Origin: Candidatus Lithacetigena glycinireducens
GTDB taxonomy: Bacteria; Coprothermobacterota; HKB111
Length of the DNA: 8,660 nucleotides
Reading direction: 5' to 3'
NCBI GenBank assembly: GCA_018725485.1
Contig: QLUP01000035.1
Span: forward strand, 1-8,660
Positions 1-8,145 of the stretch are shown here, one piece after another. The number at the start of each line of letters is the position of its first letter. Positions within the stretch are counted from its first letter, which is position 1. The notes below the pieces were generated by a model that saw nothing but the letters and a program-made list of their open reading frames with translations, made no database searches and was not told the origin of the DNA. The position numbers and the translations under genes were made by a program.

Positions 1-905
1 CTAAGGGTTCTTAAAATTTCTTCCAGCCCTTCGCGGAGAGAACGACGGTAAGACTCATACTCTGGAGAAGGTATGGTGGGGTCTTCAATGAAATCGCCCA
101 AACGGCTGTCTTCTTCACCACCAATGGAGGTTTCCATAGAAATTGGTTCCTGGGCAACCTTGGTTATTCCCTCAACTTTATTCGGAGGCAGCCGCATAAC
201 CATAGCTATTTCCTCAAGTTCAGGATTTCTCCCTTTTTCCTGAAGCAGGTGTTGAGATATTTTAAGGTATTTATTTATAGTTTCCACCATATGGACTGGA
301 ATCCTGATAGTTCTGGACTGGTCAGCCAGCGCCCTGGTAATTGCCTGTCTTATCCACCAGGTAGCATAAGTACTGAACTTATAACCTCTACGATGATCAA
401 ACTTGGTAGCTGCTTTTATTAAACCTAAATTTCCTTCTTCTATAAGGTCTAAAAATAATAACCCTCTACCCACATATCTCTTAGCAATACTCACCACCAA
501 TCGCAGATTTGCCTCTACCAGGTATTTCTTAGCTTCATCGTCTCCTTCGGTAATCCTCGCAGCTAACTCTTTCTCTTCATCACCGGTTAGTAATCTCCTA
601 TTACCTATTTCTCCTAAATACATCTTGACCGGGTCAGATCGTTCGTAGGTATCAAAAGGTATGAATTCCTTCTTATGCGGTTCTTCAGTCTCCAGAAGGT
701 CTGATTCAAAATCAACAATGTCTTCTTCTATTTTGACTCCTGCTTCAATCAGCTGTTCATATATTGATTCGTAGTCATCTGCATCCAATTCTACATCATC
801 AAAAATAACCATTATTTCGTTATAAGTTAAAATGTTCATTTTCTCTCTGGCTTGTTCAACCAGTTGAGCCAACTTTAAGTCAAAAATCTCTCTATCAATA
901 ATCAT
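1..905 (-). CDS. sigA: Primary RNA polymerase sigma factor SigA/RpoD (3' end cut by window edge)
   Basis: Housekeeping sigma-70 factor that directs RNA polymerase to -10/-35 promoters. The ATG is at 905-903; 301 codons are present and the frame runs open off position 1. Region 1.1 is at about residues 1-60. An acidic linker follows, then region 1.2 (about 90-121) and regions 2.1-2.4 (about 127-205). F177, Y180, W183 and W184 correspond to the promoter-melting aromatics, and Q187 and T190 to the -10 readers (E. coli F427, Y430, W433, W434, Q437, T440: a constant offset of 250). H205 and E208 match E. coli H455/E458, which read the extended -10. The region 3.2 finger ([11 protein letters not shown], 266-276) is present. 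The sequence stops at the start of region 4.1, so the -35-binding helix-turn-helix lies outside the window. The presence of regions 1.1 and 1.2 marks a primary rather than alternative sigma. The start lies 1 nt after the dnaG stop, with AGGG 5 nt upstream. Confidence 0.97.
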   Translation of the reverse strand, partial: MIIDREIFDLKLAQLVEQAREKMNILTYNEIMVIFDDVELDADDYESIYEQLIEAGVKIEEDIVDFESDLLETEEPHKKEFIPFDTYERSDPVKMYLGEIGNRRLLTGDEEKELAARITEGDDEAKKYLVEANLRLVVSIAKRYVGRGLLFLDLIEEGNLGLIKAATKFDHRRGYKFSTYATWWIRQAITRALADQSRTIRIPVHMVETINKYLKISQHLLQEKGRNPELEEIAMVMRLPPNKVEGITKVAQEPISMETSIGGEEDSRLGDFIEDPTIPSPEYESYRRSLREGLEEILRTL

Positions 906-906
906 T

Positions 907-2670
907 TTATCCCTGTAATTCCTTTAAATAAGAGATTAAATTGCTCAATTTCATTATATAGTTTCTGGTTAATGAATAATCACTGGATTTTTTAAGAGTT
1001 TTTATTTCTCTTTTAAGATATTCAATATCTTCCTGAATCTTCATCATTCTAAGTTTTCTAACCATAGATTTAACGATATCTCCATTTAACTCTATATTAT
1101 CATTTAACAATAGACCTGAAACAATACATAACTCTTCTACCGTAAATAAATTATCAATATCATCAGGTTGTATATGGAGTATACCCTCAGTACCCATATA
1201 TTTAAACGACTTTTCAAATATTTGTTTAAGTTGAGGATTGGAAATCTCTTCTGGTGTAAGACCCTCGGATGAAGAAAAAAATAATTCTCCATCCTTCACT
1301 AAAGCACCGGCCAAATATGATTCCACCTGATTCAACAAATTATTTTTATTAACTGGTTTAATGATATTTTCCATAGCTTTCTGGGAGGGCGTACGATTTT
1401 TTTCTTTCTGTCTTTTAATTTCAGCATAAAGAGTATCCTCTTTTACCGAAGTTTTGTCTGCTGTGCGTTTTATAATATCAGCAACCATAGCTAAATTAGC
1501 GTTACCTATTAGATAATTAATTACCCTTCTGATGAAAGATGATTTACCTTCTATACTTGAAAGGTCGCTCTGATGCAACAATCTATTCCAGATATACTCA
1601 ATAGTCGGCAGAGAATTCAATAAACAGTTATTTATTTCCTCTTTACTATATTTTTTAGATAATTCATCAGGGTCCTTAGTATTGTAAACCCCTATTTTCA
1701 CATTTAAATCTGTTTCTCGTAATAACTCAAGGGCTCTCGAGGTAGCGTTCAATCCTCCTTCATCATTGTCAAACATAATAATTACTTCTTTGACCCATTT
1801 GTTTAGTAGGTCAATATGTTCAAGAGTCAATCCTGTTCCCATCAACCCAACTACCTGGTCGAATCCTTTTTGATGCATGGAGATTACATCAAAATATCCT
1901 TCAACCAGAATAACAGATTGGGTATTGGCAATTGACTTCTTACCTTGATAGAAACCATAAAGAAGCTTACTTTTTTTGAAAAGTATATTCTCCCCGATAT
2001 TTAAATATTTAGGACCAATTTTTTCATTTAAACTTCTTCCTGCAAAACCAGAAATGCGTCCAGAGATATCAAAAATGGGAAAAATAAGGCGGTCTTTGAA
2101 GGTATCCTCTAATTTACTGTTTCGAATAGTTAACAAACCAAGGTTTTGTAGTTCTTCCTTTGAAAAACCAAGTTTTGCGTATGTTTGAGAAAGAAATGCT
2201 TCGGATGGACTGTACCCAAGAAGAAAACTATTAATACTGTTTTCGTCAATCTTTCTTTGTGAGAGATATTCGCGTACTCCTAAAGCACCTTTGTTTTTTT
2301 TGAGGTATTCATGAAAAAATTGAGCTACAGTTGTATTAACTTTATATAAAGCTTCCCTTCTGTTTACACTGGGAGAAAAAGACGGGAGGGTTATTCCATA
2401 TCTCCTGGCTAACAACTGAACTGATTCGTTAAAAGATAGTTTTTCATAATCCATAATAAAGTTGAAAACAGTTCCGCCTTTACCGCAACCAAAGCAATGA
2501 TAAAGATTTTTTTCTCTATTGACGACAAAAGAAGGAGTTTTTTCCTGGTGGAAAGGACACAGGGAAAGATAGTTTTTACCAGATTTCCTCAGTGGTATAA
2601 ATGAACCAATAACTTCAACAATATCCACCTTATTTTTTAAATCGTCAATAAATATTTTATAATCTTGCAT
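907..2670 (-). CDS. dnaG: DNA primase DnaG
   Basis: Synthesises RNA primers for the replicative helicase at the fork. It has 587 residues, the usual length. The N-terminal CHC2 zinc-binding domain has ligands C38, H41, C59 and C62 (CPFH...CFGCGKGG). The catalytic core follows, with the basic RNA-polymerase motif around [20 protein letters not shown] (193-212) and KYLN (222-224 region). The TOPRIM domain starts at VEGYFDV (256-262), with E257 as the acid, and the second acidic pair is D301/D303 in FDNDEGG. The glycine at the position usually occupied by alanine (DxDxAG) is a small deviation. Residues from about 445 to the end form a divergent, charged, helical C-terminal domain, expected to bind DnaB helicase. 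The ATG lies 3 nt after the dgt stop and has no good Shine-Dalgarno; the nearest GGA is about 12 nt upstream. Translation therefore probably depends on coupling with dgt. It is followed after 1 nt by sigA, the conserved dnaG-rpoD pair. Confidence 0.97.
   Translation of the reverse strand: MQDYKIFIDDLKNKVDIVEVIGSFIPLRKSGKNYLSLCPFHQEKTPSFVVNREKNLYHCFGCGKGGTVFNFIMDYEKLSFNESVQLLARRYGITLPSFSPSVNRREALYKVNTTVAQFFHEYLKKNKGALGVREYLSQRKIDENSINSFLLGYSPSEAFLSQTYAKLGFSKEELQNLGLLTIRNSKLEDTFKDRLIFPIFDISGRISGFAGRSLNEKIGPKYLNIGENILFKKSKLLYGFYQGKKSIANTQSVILVEGYFDVISMHQKGFDQVVGLMGTGLTLEHIDLLNKWVKEVIIMFDNDEGGLNATSRALELLRETDLNVKIGVYNTKDPDELSKKYSKEEINNCLLNSLPTIEYIWNRLLHQSDLSSIEGKSSFIRRVINYLIGNANLAMVADIIKRTADKTSVKEDTLYAEIKRQKEKNRTPSQKAMENIIKPVNKNNLLNQVESYLAGALVKDGELFFSSSEGLTPEEISNPQLKQIFEKSFKYMGTEGILHIQPDDIDNLFTVEELCIVSGLLLNDNIELNGDIVKSMVRKLRMMKIQEDIEYLKREIKTLKKSSDYSLTRNYIMKLSNLISYLKELQG
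911..914 (-). promoter_or_regulatory. Ribosome binding site of sigA
   Basis: AGGG on the minus strand, 5 nt before the sigA ATG and inside the last codons of dnaG. With a 1-nt gap between the genes, it supports this start and coupled translation. Confidence 0.55.
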
Positions 2671-2673
2671 TTT

Positions 2674-3720
2674 TCAATCAAGTCCAAAAGGAGAGGGTAA
2701 AAAGTGCTTTTCATAAAAAGAAAGAGCAAATCTATCAGTCATGCCTGATATATAATCAACTACTGCTTGATTCTGGTTTTCAGCTTTGAAAGATGGAAAA
2801 TTACTGTTTTCCATTAAATAATCATAAAGACTTATAATTAATTTTCTGGCTTTTCCTTCTTCCGATTTAGCCGGAGAAACTCTTAAATAAAGATGATTTT
2901 TTAAAAATTCTCTTAATTGATTGAACGCGTGGTTAACTGAAGGGGAAAAACCCAGTTCATTTTTATCCTGATAATTTTTAACCAGGTCTTCAACAAAAGA
3001 TTTTATTCTGACTGTGGTAGTGGTACCCAGAACCTGGGTGACAACCGCTGGTATATTTTCCTCATTGATAATGGAAGCTCTGATAGCATCATCCAGATCG
3101 TGATTTATATAGGCAATTACATCAGAAATTTTTACTACTTCGCCCTCTAAGGTCTTTGCTTTACCATACCCTTCCAGGGACCCTAATCCTTTAGCGTGGT
3201 TTAATATTCCATCCCTGGCCTCGTTGGTTAGATTAAGCCCAATAAGTAATTTCCCTTCCTGAGAAAATCTTCTTTCTATAAAATCCACCACTCTCAAACT
3301 TTGCTCGTTATGTTTAAAACTACCACCAGTTCTTTTATGTACTGCTTCGTTTAGAGCTTCTTCACCAGCATGACCAAAAGGTGGATGACCAAGATCATGA
3401 CCCAAAGATATAGCTTCAGTTAAATCTTCGTTCAACTTCAAACACCTGCTGATAGTTCTGCTTATTTGCATAACCTCCAGGGTATGGGTCAACCGGGTTC
3501 GATAATGATCTCCTTCAGGGGAGAGAAATACCTGCGTCTTATGTATAAGACGCCTGAATGATTTACTATGAATAATCCTATCTCTATCCCTTTGAAAAGC
3601 TGTACGCAAAGGACAATTTTCTTCAGGAAACAGCCTTTCTGCTTTATCGCTCTTAGCTGCCCTAAGAGAAAGGATTTTATACTCTAAGGATTCCCAGTTT
3701 TCTCTTAAATTTACCACCAA
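2674..3720 (-). CDS. dgt: Deoxyguanosinetriphosphate triphosphohydrolase-like protein (HD domain)
   Basis: Cytosolic metal-dependent hydrolase that cuts dNTPs to deoxynucleoside plus triphosphate, influencing dNTP pools. It has 348 residues, matching the short (type 2) Dgt family rather than the roughly 500-residue E. coli enzyme. The family block QRDRDRIIHSKSFRRL (43-58) is clear, followed by KTQVF and GDHYRTRLTH. HD-domain metal ligands are H79 (RLTH), H108-D109 (GHDLGHPPFGH) and D200 (KISDVIAY); the catalytic-site HNEQ motif is at 137-140. The start is TTG at 3720-3718, directly followed by a GTG at 3717 that is an alternative. No in-frame ATG lies upstream, because TAG at 3732-3730 closes the frame. 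Alignment by eye to family N-termini (xxREKLE-type) supports the start falling here. It lies 2 nt after the ppdK stop and 3 nt before dnaG. Substrate specificity within the dNTPs cannot be read from sequence. Confidence 0.95.
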   Translation of the reverse strand: MVVNLRENWESLEYKILSLRAAKSDKAERLFPEENCPLRTAFQRDRDRIIHSKSFRRLIHKTQVFLSPEGDHYRTRLTHTLEVMQISRTISRCLKLNEDLTEAISLGHDLGHPPFGHAGEEALNEAVHKRTGGSFKHNEQSLRVVDFIERRFSQEGKLLIGLNLTNEARDGILNHAKGLGSLEGYGKAKTLEGEVVKISDVIAYINHDLDDAIRASIINEENIPAVVTQVLGTTTTVRIKSFVEDLVKNYQDKNELGFSPSVNHAFNQLREFLKNHLYLRVSPAKSEEGKARKLIISLYDYLMENSNFPSFKAENQNQAVVDYISGMTDRFALSFYEKHFLPSPFGLD

Positions 3721-3722
3721 CT

Positions 3723-6386
3723 TTATACGCTACTTGAAACCTCCTGAGTTTTTTCTTTTAAAAACGCTTGGGCAGCAGCAAACCTGGCTATGGGAACCCT
3801 GAAGGGAGAACAACTTACATAGTCAAGGCCAATTCGGTGGCAAAATTCAACTGATTTTGGATTTCCACCATGCTCACCGCATATACCAATCTTCATGTTG
3901 GAGCGAACATTTTTACCGAGTTTGACTGCTAATTCCATTAGTTTCCCCACACCTTCAAAATCAAGAACTTCAAAAGGGTTATTTTCTAATATATTATGTT
4001 CAAGATAGTAGGGAATAAACTTTCTTTCAGCATCATCTCGAGAAAACCCGAAAGTCATCTGTGTCAAATCATTTGTTCCAAAAGAGAAAAATTCAGCTTT
4101 TTCAGCAAGTTTATCTGCGATTAAAGCTGCCCTGGGAATTTCTATCATGGTGCCAACTTTATAATTTAGATTAACTCCTTCTGTTTCCATTGTTTCACGA
4201 GCAATTTTATGAGTTAGTTCTGATAAGAAGTCCATTTCTTTCTCTATGCCCACCAGGGGATGCATTACTTCTACGATAGGGTTATTCCCCTCTTCAACTA
4301 AATAAGCTGCTGCTTCAAATATCGCTCTTACCTGCATTTCATAAATTTCAGGCAACACTATTCCCAATCTGCACCCTCTCCATCCCAGCATAGGATTAAA
4401 CTCTTTTAAATCAATGGCTTTTTTCAAAAGGATTTCTTTTGCCTTTATTTCTTCTTCACCTGGGTTCTGGGCTTTTAAATGCCGGATTTCTTCAGACAAA
4501 TCCTCTACAGCTGGCAAAAACTCGTGCAGTGGGGGATCAAGTAAACGAATAGTAACTGGAAGACTGTCCATAGCTTTCAAAATTCCTATGAAATCTTCCC
4601 TTTGAACTTTAAGTAGTTTTAGAAGCGCTTTATTTCTTTCCTCGTTGTTAGGAGCCATAATCATCTCTTGAACAATGGGAACCCTGTCAGGACCTAAAAA
4701 CATATGTTCAGTTCTTGCTAATCCAATACCCTGAGCGCCAAATTCTCTCGCTTTTACCGCATCCTCAGGGGTATCAGCATTAGCATGTACCCTTAACCTT
4801 CTGAACTCATCAGCATACTGGAGAAGCTTTTTGAAGTCCTCCCCTAATTCTGGCATTACCAGGGGCGCTTCTCCGAGAATAACCTTTCCTTCACCACCTT
4901 CAATAGTGATTATATCTCCCTCATAAACAGAAATATCCCCTACAGTGAATACTCTTTTATATAAATCAATTTTCATCTCTTCGCACCCAACTATACAGGG
5001 CTTCCCCATACCCCGGGTGACCACAGCAGCATGACTGGTCATACCTCCACGACTGGTTAAAACACCCTGGGAGGCATATATTCCATGAACATCATCCGGG
5101 GTAGTTTCCGGTCTTACCAGAATTATCTTGTGGCCTTCCTTGACCAACTCTACCGCTTTATCAGCATCAAATACTACCTCTCCAACAGCGGCTCCAGGAG
5201 AAGCAGGTAAACCTTTAGCAATAACCTGAACTTTACTTCGGGGGTCAATTGAAGGATGAAGAACCTTTTCAATTTCTTCGCAGGTAACCCTGAGAACTGC
5301 TTCGTCTTTAGTGATTATCTTTTCGTTAACCATATCCACTGCAATCTTGATAGCTGCTATTGGTGTCCTTTTGCCAACCCGGGTCTGGAGCATAAAAAGT
5401 TTGCCTTTTTCTATAGTAAATTCAATATCCTGCATGTCCCTATTTGTGTTTTCCAGGATTTGAGCTATTTTTAACAATTCAGAGTAAACCTGGGGCATAT
5501 CACGAGCAAGTAACTCAAGGTTATGAGGAGTTCTAATACCAGCAACAACATCTTCTCCCTGTGCGTTAGGCAAAAATTCACCGAAAAATTTCTTTTCTCC
5601 AGTTGATGGATCCCGGGTGAAAGCAACCCCAGTAGCAGAATCCATACCCATATTTCCAAACACCATAACCATGATATTTACTGCGGTACCCAGGGTTTCC
5701 GGAATATTGTATATCCTTCGGTATTCAATCGCTCTTTGACCATTCCAGGATTCAAACACAGCTTTAATGCAGTATTTTAGTTGAAGATAGGAATCTTCTG
5801 GAAAAGGAATCTTGCTATTCTCATTAATTATCTTTTTAAATTTTTTGACCAATTCCTTTAAATCTGAACTGGCAAGGGAAGAATCATCTTTAATACCTAA
5901 TAGCGCCTTTTGGTGGGTGATAGCTTCTTCAAATAAATCTCCAGGTACATCAAGCACAACTTTTCCAAAAGACTGTAAAAATCTTCGGTAAGAATCCCAG
6001 GCGAATCTATCGTTAGCTGTAAGTTTAGCTAAACCTTCAACGGTATTATCGTTTAATCCAAGGTTTAATATAGTATCCATCATCCCCGGCATAGACAAAG
6101 GAGCCCCTGACCGGACAGATAGCAATAAGGGATTATCCTTAGATCCAAATACTTTGTTCAGTTTATCTTCCAGCACTTTTATTTCTGAAAGAACAGTGTC
6201 CCAAACATCTGGTGGTAGTTCCCTGCCCTTTTCGTAATATTCACGGCAAACCCTGGTGGTAATGGTAAAACCTGGTGGAACAGGAAGACCCATCTGGGTC
6301 ATCGCTGCTAATCCAGCTCCCTTTCCGCCTAAGAGATGTTTTTGTTTGGCATTGCCATCCTCAAATCTATATATTTTTTTATCCAT
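3723..6386 (-). CDS. ppdK: Pyruvate, phosphate dikinase
   Basis: Interconverts pyruvate + ATP + Pi with PEP + AMP + PPi in the cytosol. In anaerobes it can run in either the glycolytic or gluconeogenic direction. It has 887 residues, close to the 874 of the Clostridium symbiosum enzyme. The N-terminal ATP-grasp domain carries GGKGAGLA (20-27), the nucleotide-binding block SVRSGAPLSMPGMMDT (90-105) and QDIEF/LQTR (319-336). The swivelling phosphohistidine domain has GGMTSH with catalytic H452. T450, two residues before it, is the position phosphorylated by PPDK regulatory proteins. The C-terminal PEP/pyruvate TIM barrel has R558, R614, E749, N772-D773 and C836, the expected active-site set. 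The ATG at 6386-6384 is preceded by GGAGG with a 12-nt spacer. It is 30 nt after the flippase gene and 2 nt before dgt. No DUF299 PPDK regulator gene is visible in the window. Confidence 0.98.
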   Translation of the reverse strand: MDKKIYRFEDGNAKQKHLLGGKGAGLAAMTQMGLPVPPGFTITTRVCREYYEKGRELPPDVWDTVLSEIKVLEDKLNKVFGSKDNPLLLSVRSGAPLSMPGMMDTILNLGLNDNTVEGLAKLTANDRFAWDSYRRFLQSFGKVVLDVPGDLFEEAITHQKALLGIKDDSSLASSDLKELVKKFKKIINENSKIPFPEDSYLQLKYCIKAVFESWNGQRAIEYRRIYNIPETLGTAVNIMVMVFGNMGMDSATGVAFTRDPSTGEKKFFGEFLPNAQGEDVVAGIRTPHNLELLARDMPQVYSELLKIAQILENTNRDMQDIEFTIEKGKLFMLQTRVGKRTPIAAIKIAVDMVNEKIITKDEAVLRVTCEEIEKVLHPSIDPRSKVQVIAKGLPASPGAAVGEVVFDADKAVELVKEGHKIILVRPETTPDDVHGIYASQGVLTSRGGMTSHAAVVTRGMGKPCIVGCEEMKIDLYKRVFTVGDISVYEGDIITIEGGEGKVILGEAPLVMPELGEDFKKLLQYADEFRRLRVHANADTPEDAVKAREFGAQGIGLARTEHMFLGPDRVPIVQEMIMAPNNEERNKALLKLLKVQREDFIGILKAMDSLPVTIRLLDPPLHEFLPAVEDLSEEIRHLKAQNPGEEEIKAKEILLKKAIDLKEFNPMLGWRGCRLGIVLPEIYEMQVRAIFEAAAYLVEEGNNPIVEVMHPLVGIEKEMDFLSELTHKIARETMETEGVNLNYKVGTMIEIPRAALIADKLAEKAEFFSFGTNDLTQMTFGFSRDDAERKFIPYYLEHNILENNPFEVLDFEGVGKLMELAVKLGKNVRSNMKIGICGEHGGNPKSVEFCHRIGLDYVSCSPFRVPIARFAAAQAFLKEKTQEVSSSV
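3740..3745 (-). promoter_or_regulatory. AGGAGG Shine-Dalgarno upstream of dgt, oddly distant
   Basis: A perfect AGGAGG lies within the last codons of ppdK, 19 nt before the TTG start of dgt, well beyond the usual 5-10 nt. The only closer in-frame candidate after the TAG at 3732 is ATA at 3726 (13-nt spacer), which would be a very rare start. The motif may be chance (it encodes Gln-Glu-Val in PPDK) or may retain ribosomes for re-initiation at dgt. Confidence 0.4.
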
Positions 6387-6398
6387 ATTATTCTTAGT

Positions 6399-6403
6399 CC
6401 TCC
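6399..6403 (-). promoter_or_regulatory. Ribosome binding site of ppdK
   Basis: GGAGG on the minus strand lies in the 30-nt gap between the flippase stop and the ppdK ATG, with a 12-nt spacer. It is the only free-standing Shine-Dalgarno in the window, in keeping with PPDK being an abundant enzyme that needs independent initiation. Confidence 0.65.
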
Positions 6404-6416
6404 AAATTAAAAATAA

Positions 6417-7430
6417 TTATCTCATATTTTTATTATCATTAATAACTTTTATACCAAAATGAAATATTGTAAAAATGCCTGTTATTAATAATGGTAAATA
6501 AAACAGCATTATTCTCCACATTAAAACAAATAACCAAAGGGAGTCTTCTCCAACCAACTGATTGAAAATAAGAGCAATTCCGGCTTCTTGAACAAAAGTT
6601 GACCCTGGGGTAGGAATAAAATCCGTTAAACTTCTCAGGATAAGGGTATAGGTAAAGATAAGCAAAATGGGAGGGTTAAAACTTAACCCTTTAAGAACAA
6701 AAAAAGGCACTAAAACGGTCATAATCCAACCAAGAATGATAAAGGTAAAAGTTAAGGAAACGAATAGCCAATCTCTTCTTTTCAGCTGAGTGGAAGTTTC
6801 CCGAAAATCAGCAAAGAACTGTATCAGAACGCCAATGGTATTCTTAACCCATTTTTCACCAAATAATCTTTTTGTCCAATAATTATTTAACAATAGGTTT
6901 AGTGCAAGGCTAACTAAATGCGGGTGGGTTAGAATAAAAAGGGATAATATTATACCTGCGAAATAAAAAATCACAATTGATAGATGTATTGTAAAAGCAA
7001 ACACGGGAAGCAACGATAGCAAAATCAGTCTGGAGACCATACTGGTAATACCATTTATAATTAAAACAGCTGCTCCCTTCCCGGGTTTTATTCCGTTTTT
7101 ATTCATCATATACAGCTGGAATGGTTCACCACCTGCCCCACCTGGAGTAATCCTGGCAAAAAATATGCCAGAAAGGGATATTGCAATAGTCTCTTTAAAC
7201 GAAAGATTAACCTCCTTTATTATCCTGGTGATGGAAAAAAACCTGAGTACCTCAAAGAATATAACTCCTGAAGAGGCTCCCAGAGCTAACAAAAAATAAA
7301 AGTAATTTATTTTATTTATTATTGCCTGCGGTGTATGTACAACACTAAAAAATATTAGGGCAATTAATACTAAACCCAGTAAAACCAGGCTCTTCCGGAA
7401 ATTAGAATGGGAAATTAATTTGTCCACCAC
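6417..7430 (-). CDS. Flippase-like integral membrane protein (LPG-synthase TM / UPF0104 family)
   Basis: Polytopic membrane protein of 337 residues resembling the lysylphosphatidylglycerol synthase transmembrane (MprF N-terminal, UPF0104, AglD-like) family. Members are proposed to move lipids or lipid-linked sugars across the membrane; the substrate here is unknown. About seven or eight hydrophobic spans are visible, around residues 12-31, 42-66, 78-94, 118-145, 149-168, 220-246, 254-290 (interrupted) and 298-323. Two family hallmarks are present: RITPGGAGGEP (93-103) and the C-terminal PTPGSTFVQEAG (273-284), which corresponds to the more usual PTPGGxGxxE block. There is no soluble aminoacyltransferase domain, so it is not a full MprF. 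The start is GTG at 7430, with a second GTG at 7427. AGGGAAGG lies 5 or 8 nt upstream of these, respectively. It overlaps the 3' end of the nuclease gene by 29 nt, implying coupled translation. It ends 30 nt before ppdK. Confidence 0.85.
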   Translation of the reverse strand: MVDKLISHSNFRKSLVLLGLVLIALIFFSVVHTPQAIINKINYFYFLLALGASSGVIFFEVLRFFSITRIIKEVNLSFKETIAISLSGIFFARITPGGAGGEPFQLYMMNKNGIKPGKGAAVLIINGITSMVSRLILLSLLPVFAFTIHLSIVIFYFAGIILSLFILTHPHLVSLALNLLLNNYWTKRLFGEKWVKNTIGVLIQFFADFRETSTQLKRRDWLFVSLTFTFIILGWIMTVLVPFFVLKGLSFNPPILLIFTYTLILRSLTDFIPTPGSTFVQEAGIALIFNQLVGEDSLWLFVLMWRIMLFYLPLLITGIFTIFHFGIKVINDNKNMR

Positions 7431-8145
7431 TTACGCCTTCCCTATCAGGGCATATTTTTTGATAATCGCACCAATGGCAATGAATACCCACCTGGAAGTG
7501 AAACCTTTCAGCCAGGATACCAGAAGCTATATCCTTATAAGATTGCATTACAAATTCTTCCATCTGGGGAGTTACCTTAATTCCCAGCTTTACCCCACTT
7601 CTAACATTGTAATAAATAACCTGGTTAGGTGGAAACCCATAAATAGACTTAAAAGCAAGATGGTAAGTGGCAATTTGTAAATCTTTTTCAGCTTCCTCCA
7701 TAGATTTTCCATTTTTTGAAGTTTTATACTCTACCACTTCATAGGTATTCCCTCTTTTATTCACCTGGTCAATATAACCATTAATAATAAAATCATTAGT
7801 ATGTACTTCAAAATACTGCTCAACAGTACAAGCTTTTAGATAATTAACAATATTATCCTGATAAAATTTGGTTAGCATTTTTTTTGCATTTTCTTTAAAA
7901 GATGCTTCCTCTTTAGGAGAAGTGTATCCTTCTCTAACCCAGGAAGCTTCAAGGTAATTATAAAGATCATAAATCGTAGGAACGCCTTCAGGGTGAGTAA
8001 AAAATTGCTGTATTGTCCTGTGTATCGATAAACCAAAAGCTGCGTAAGGGCTTGGCTTCTCCTTAATTTTGTCAATATACCTGTATTTATACTTCAAGGG
8101 ACATTGAAGGTAAAGGTCAAGTCGGCTGAAAGATAATTTCATCAT
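7402..8145 (-). CDS. Stand-alone PD-(D/E)XK nuclease with Fe-S cysteine signature (AddB/RecB/Cas4-like)
   Basis: Probable DNA exonuclease or endonuclease of 247 residues, essentially one RecB-family nuclease domain (PDDEXK_1 type) with no helicase. The N-terminus SFSRLDLYLQCPLKYKYRY (5-23) is the classic opening of this family and supplies C15. The catalytic set is complete: H42 in GLSIHRT, D126 in GYIDQV, E139-x-K141 in VEYKTS, then Q157 and Y161 in the QIATYHLA helix. Near the C-terminus C223-x2-C226-x5-C232 completes, with C15, a four-cysteine arrangement like the 4Fe-4S cluster of AddB and Cas4. The ATG at 8145 overlaps the coaE stop as ATGA (an ATG also follows at 8142). The gene overlaps the flippase by 29 nt. 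No cas, addA or recB gene is visible nearby. A role in repair is inference from fold; its biological substrate is unknown. Family call is firm, function is not. Confidence 0.88.
   Translation of the reverse strand: MMKLSFSRLDLYLQCPLKYKYRYIDKIKEKPSPYAAFGLSIHRTIQQFFTHPEGVPTIYDLYNYLEASWVREGYTSPKEEASFKENAKKMLTKFYQDNIVNYLKACTVEQYFEVHTNDFIINGYIDQVNKRGNTYEVVEYKTSKNGKSMEEAEKDLQIATYHLAFKSIYGFPPNQVIYYNVRSGVKLGIKVTPQMEEFVMQSYKDIASGILAERFHFQVGIHCHWCDYQKICPDREGVSGGQINFPF
7436..7443 (-). promoter_or_regulatory. Ribosome binding site of the flippase-like gene
   Basis: AGGGAAGG on the minus strand sits 5 nt before the GTG at 7430 and 8 nt before the GTG at 7427, inside the nuclease coding sequence. It supports a start at one of these two GTG codons and hence the 29-nt gene overlap. 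Confidence 0.6.

Noticed and set aside
403-648. Plus-strand 81-codon open frame opposite sigA
   Set aside because: It lies antisense to the highly conserved sigma region 1.2-2 coding sequence, has low-complexity Ser/Leu-rich translation and no family resemblance; a shadow frame.
5471-5659. Minus-strand 62-codon frame inside ppdK
   Set aside because: It is an alternative reading frame within an intact PPDK gene, with no start signal or homology.
6387-6416. Terminator between the flippase gene and ppdK
   Set aside because: The 30-nt gap is AT-rich but has no GC-rich stem followed by a T-run in the transcribed strand; it holds the ppdK Shine-Dalgarno instead.
6420-6470. Possible promoter for ppdK (TTGGTA, 16 nt, TAATAA) in the AT-rich end of the flippase gene
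   Set aside because: Both boxes are poor matches and the stretch is so AT-rich that similar hits are expected by chance; start-site mapping would be needed.
7420-7680. Plus-strand 86-codon open frame opposite the nuclease 3' end
   Set aside because: Antisense to the Cys-cluster region of a well-supported gene, with no recognisable domain or Shine-Dalgarno; a shadow frame.
7402-8145. Cas4 of a CRISPR-Cas locus
   Set aside because: The cysteine layout is Cas4-like, but no repeat array, cas1 or cas2 is present and the N-terminal SFSRLDLYLQCP motif fits the broader PDDEXK_1/AddB group.
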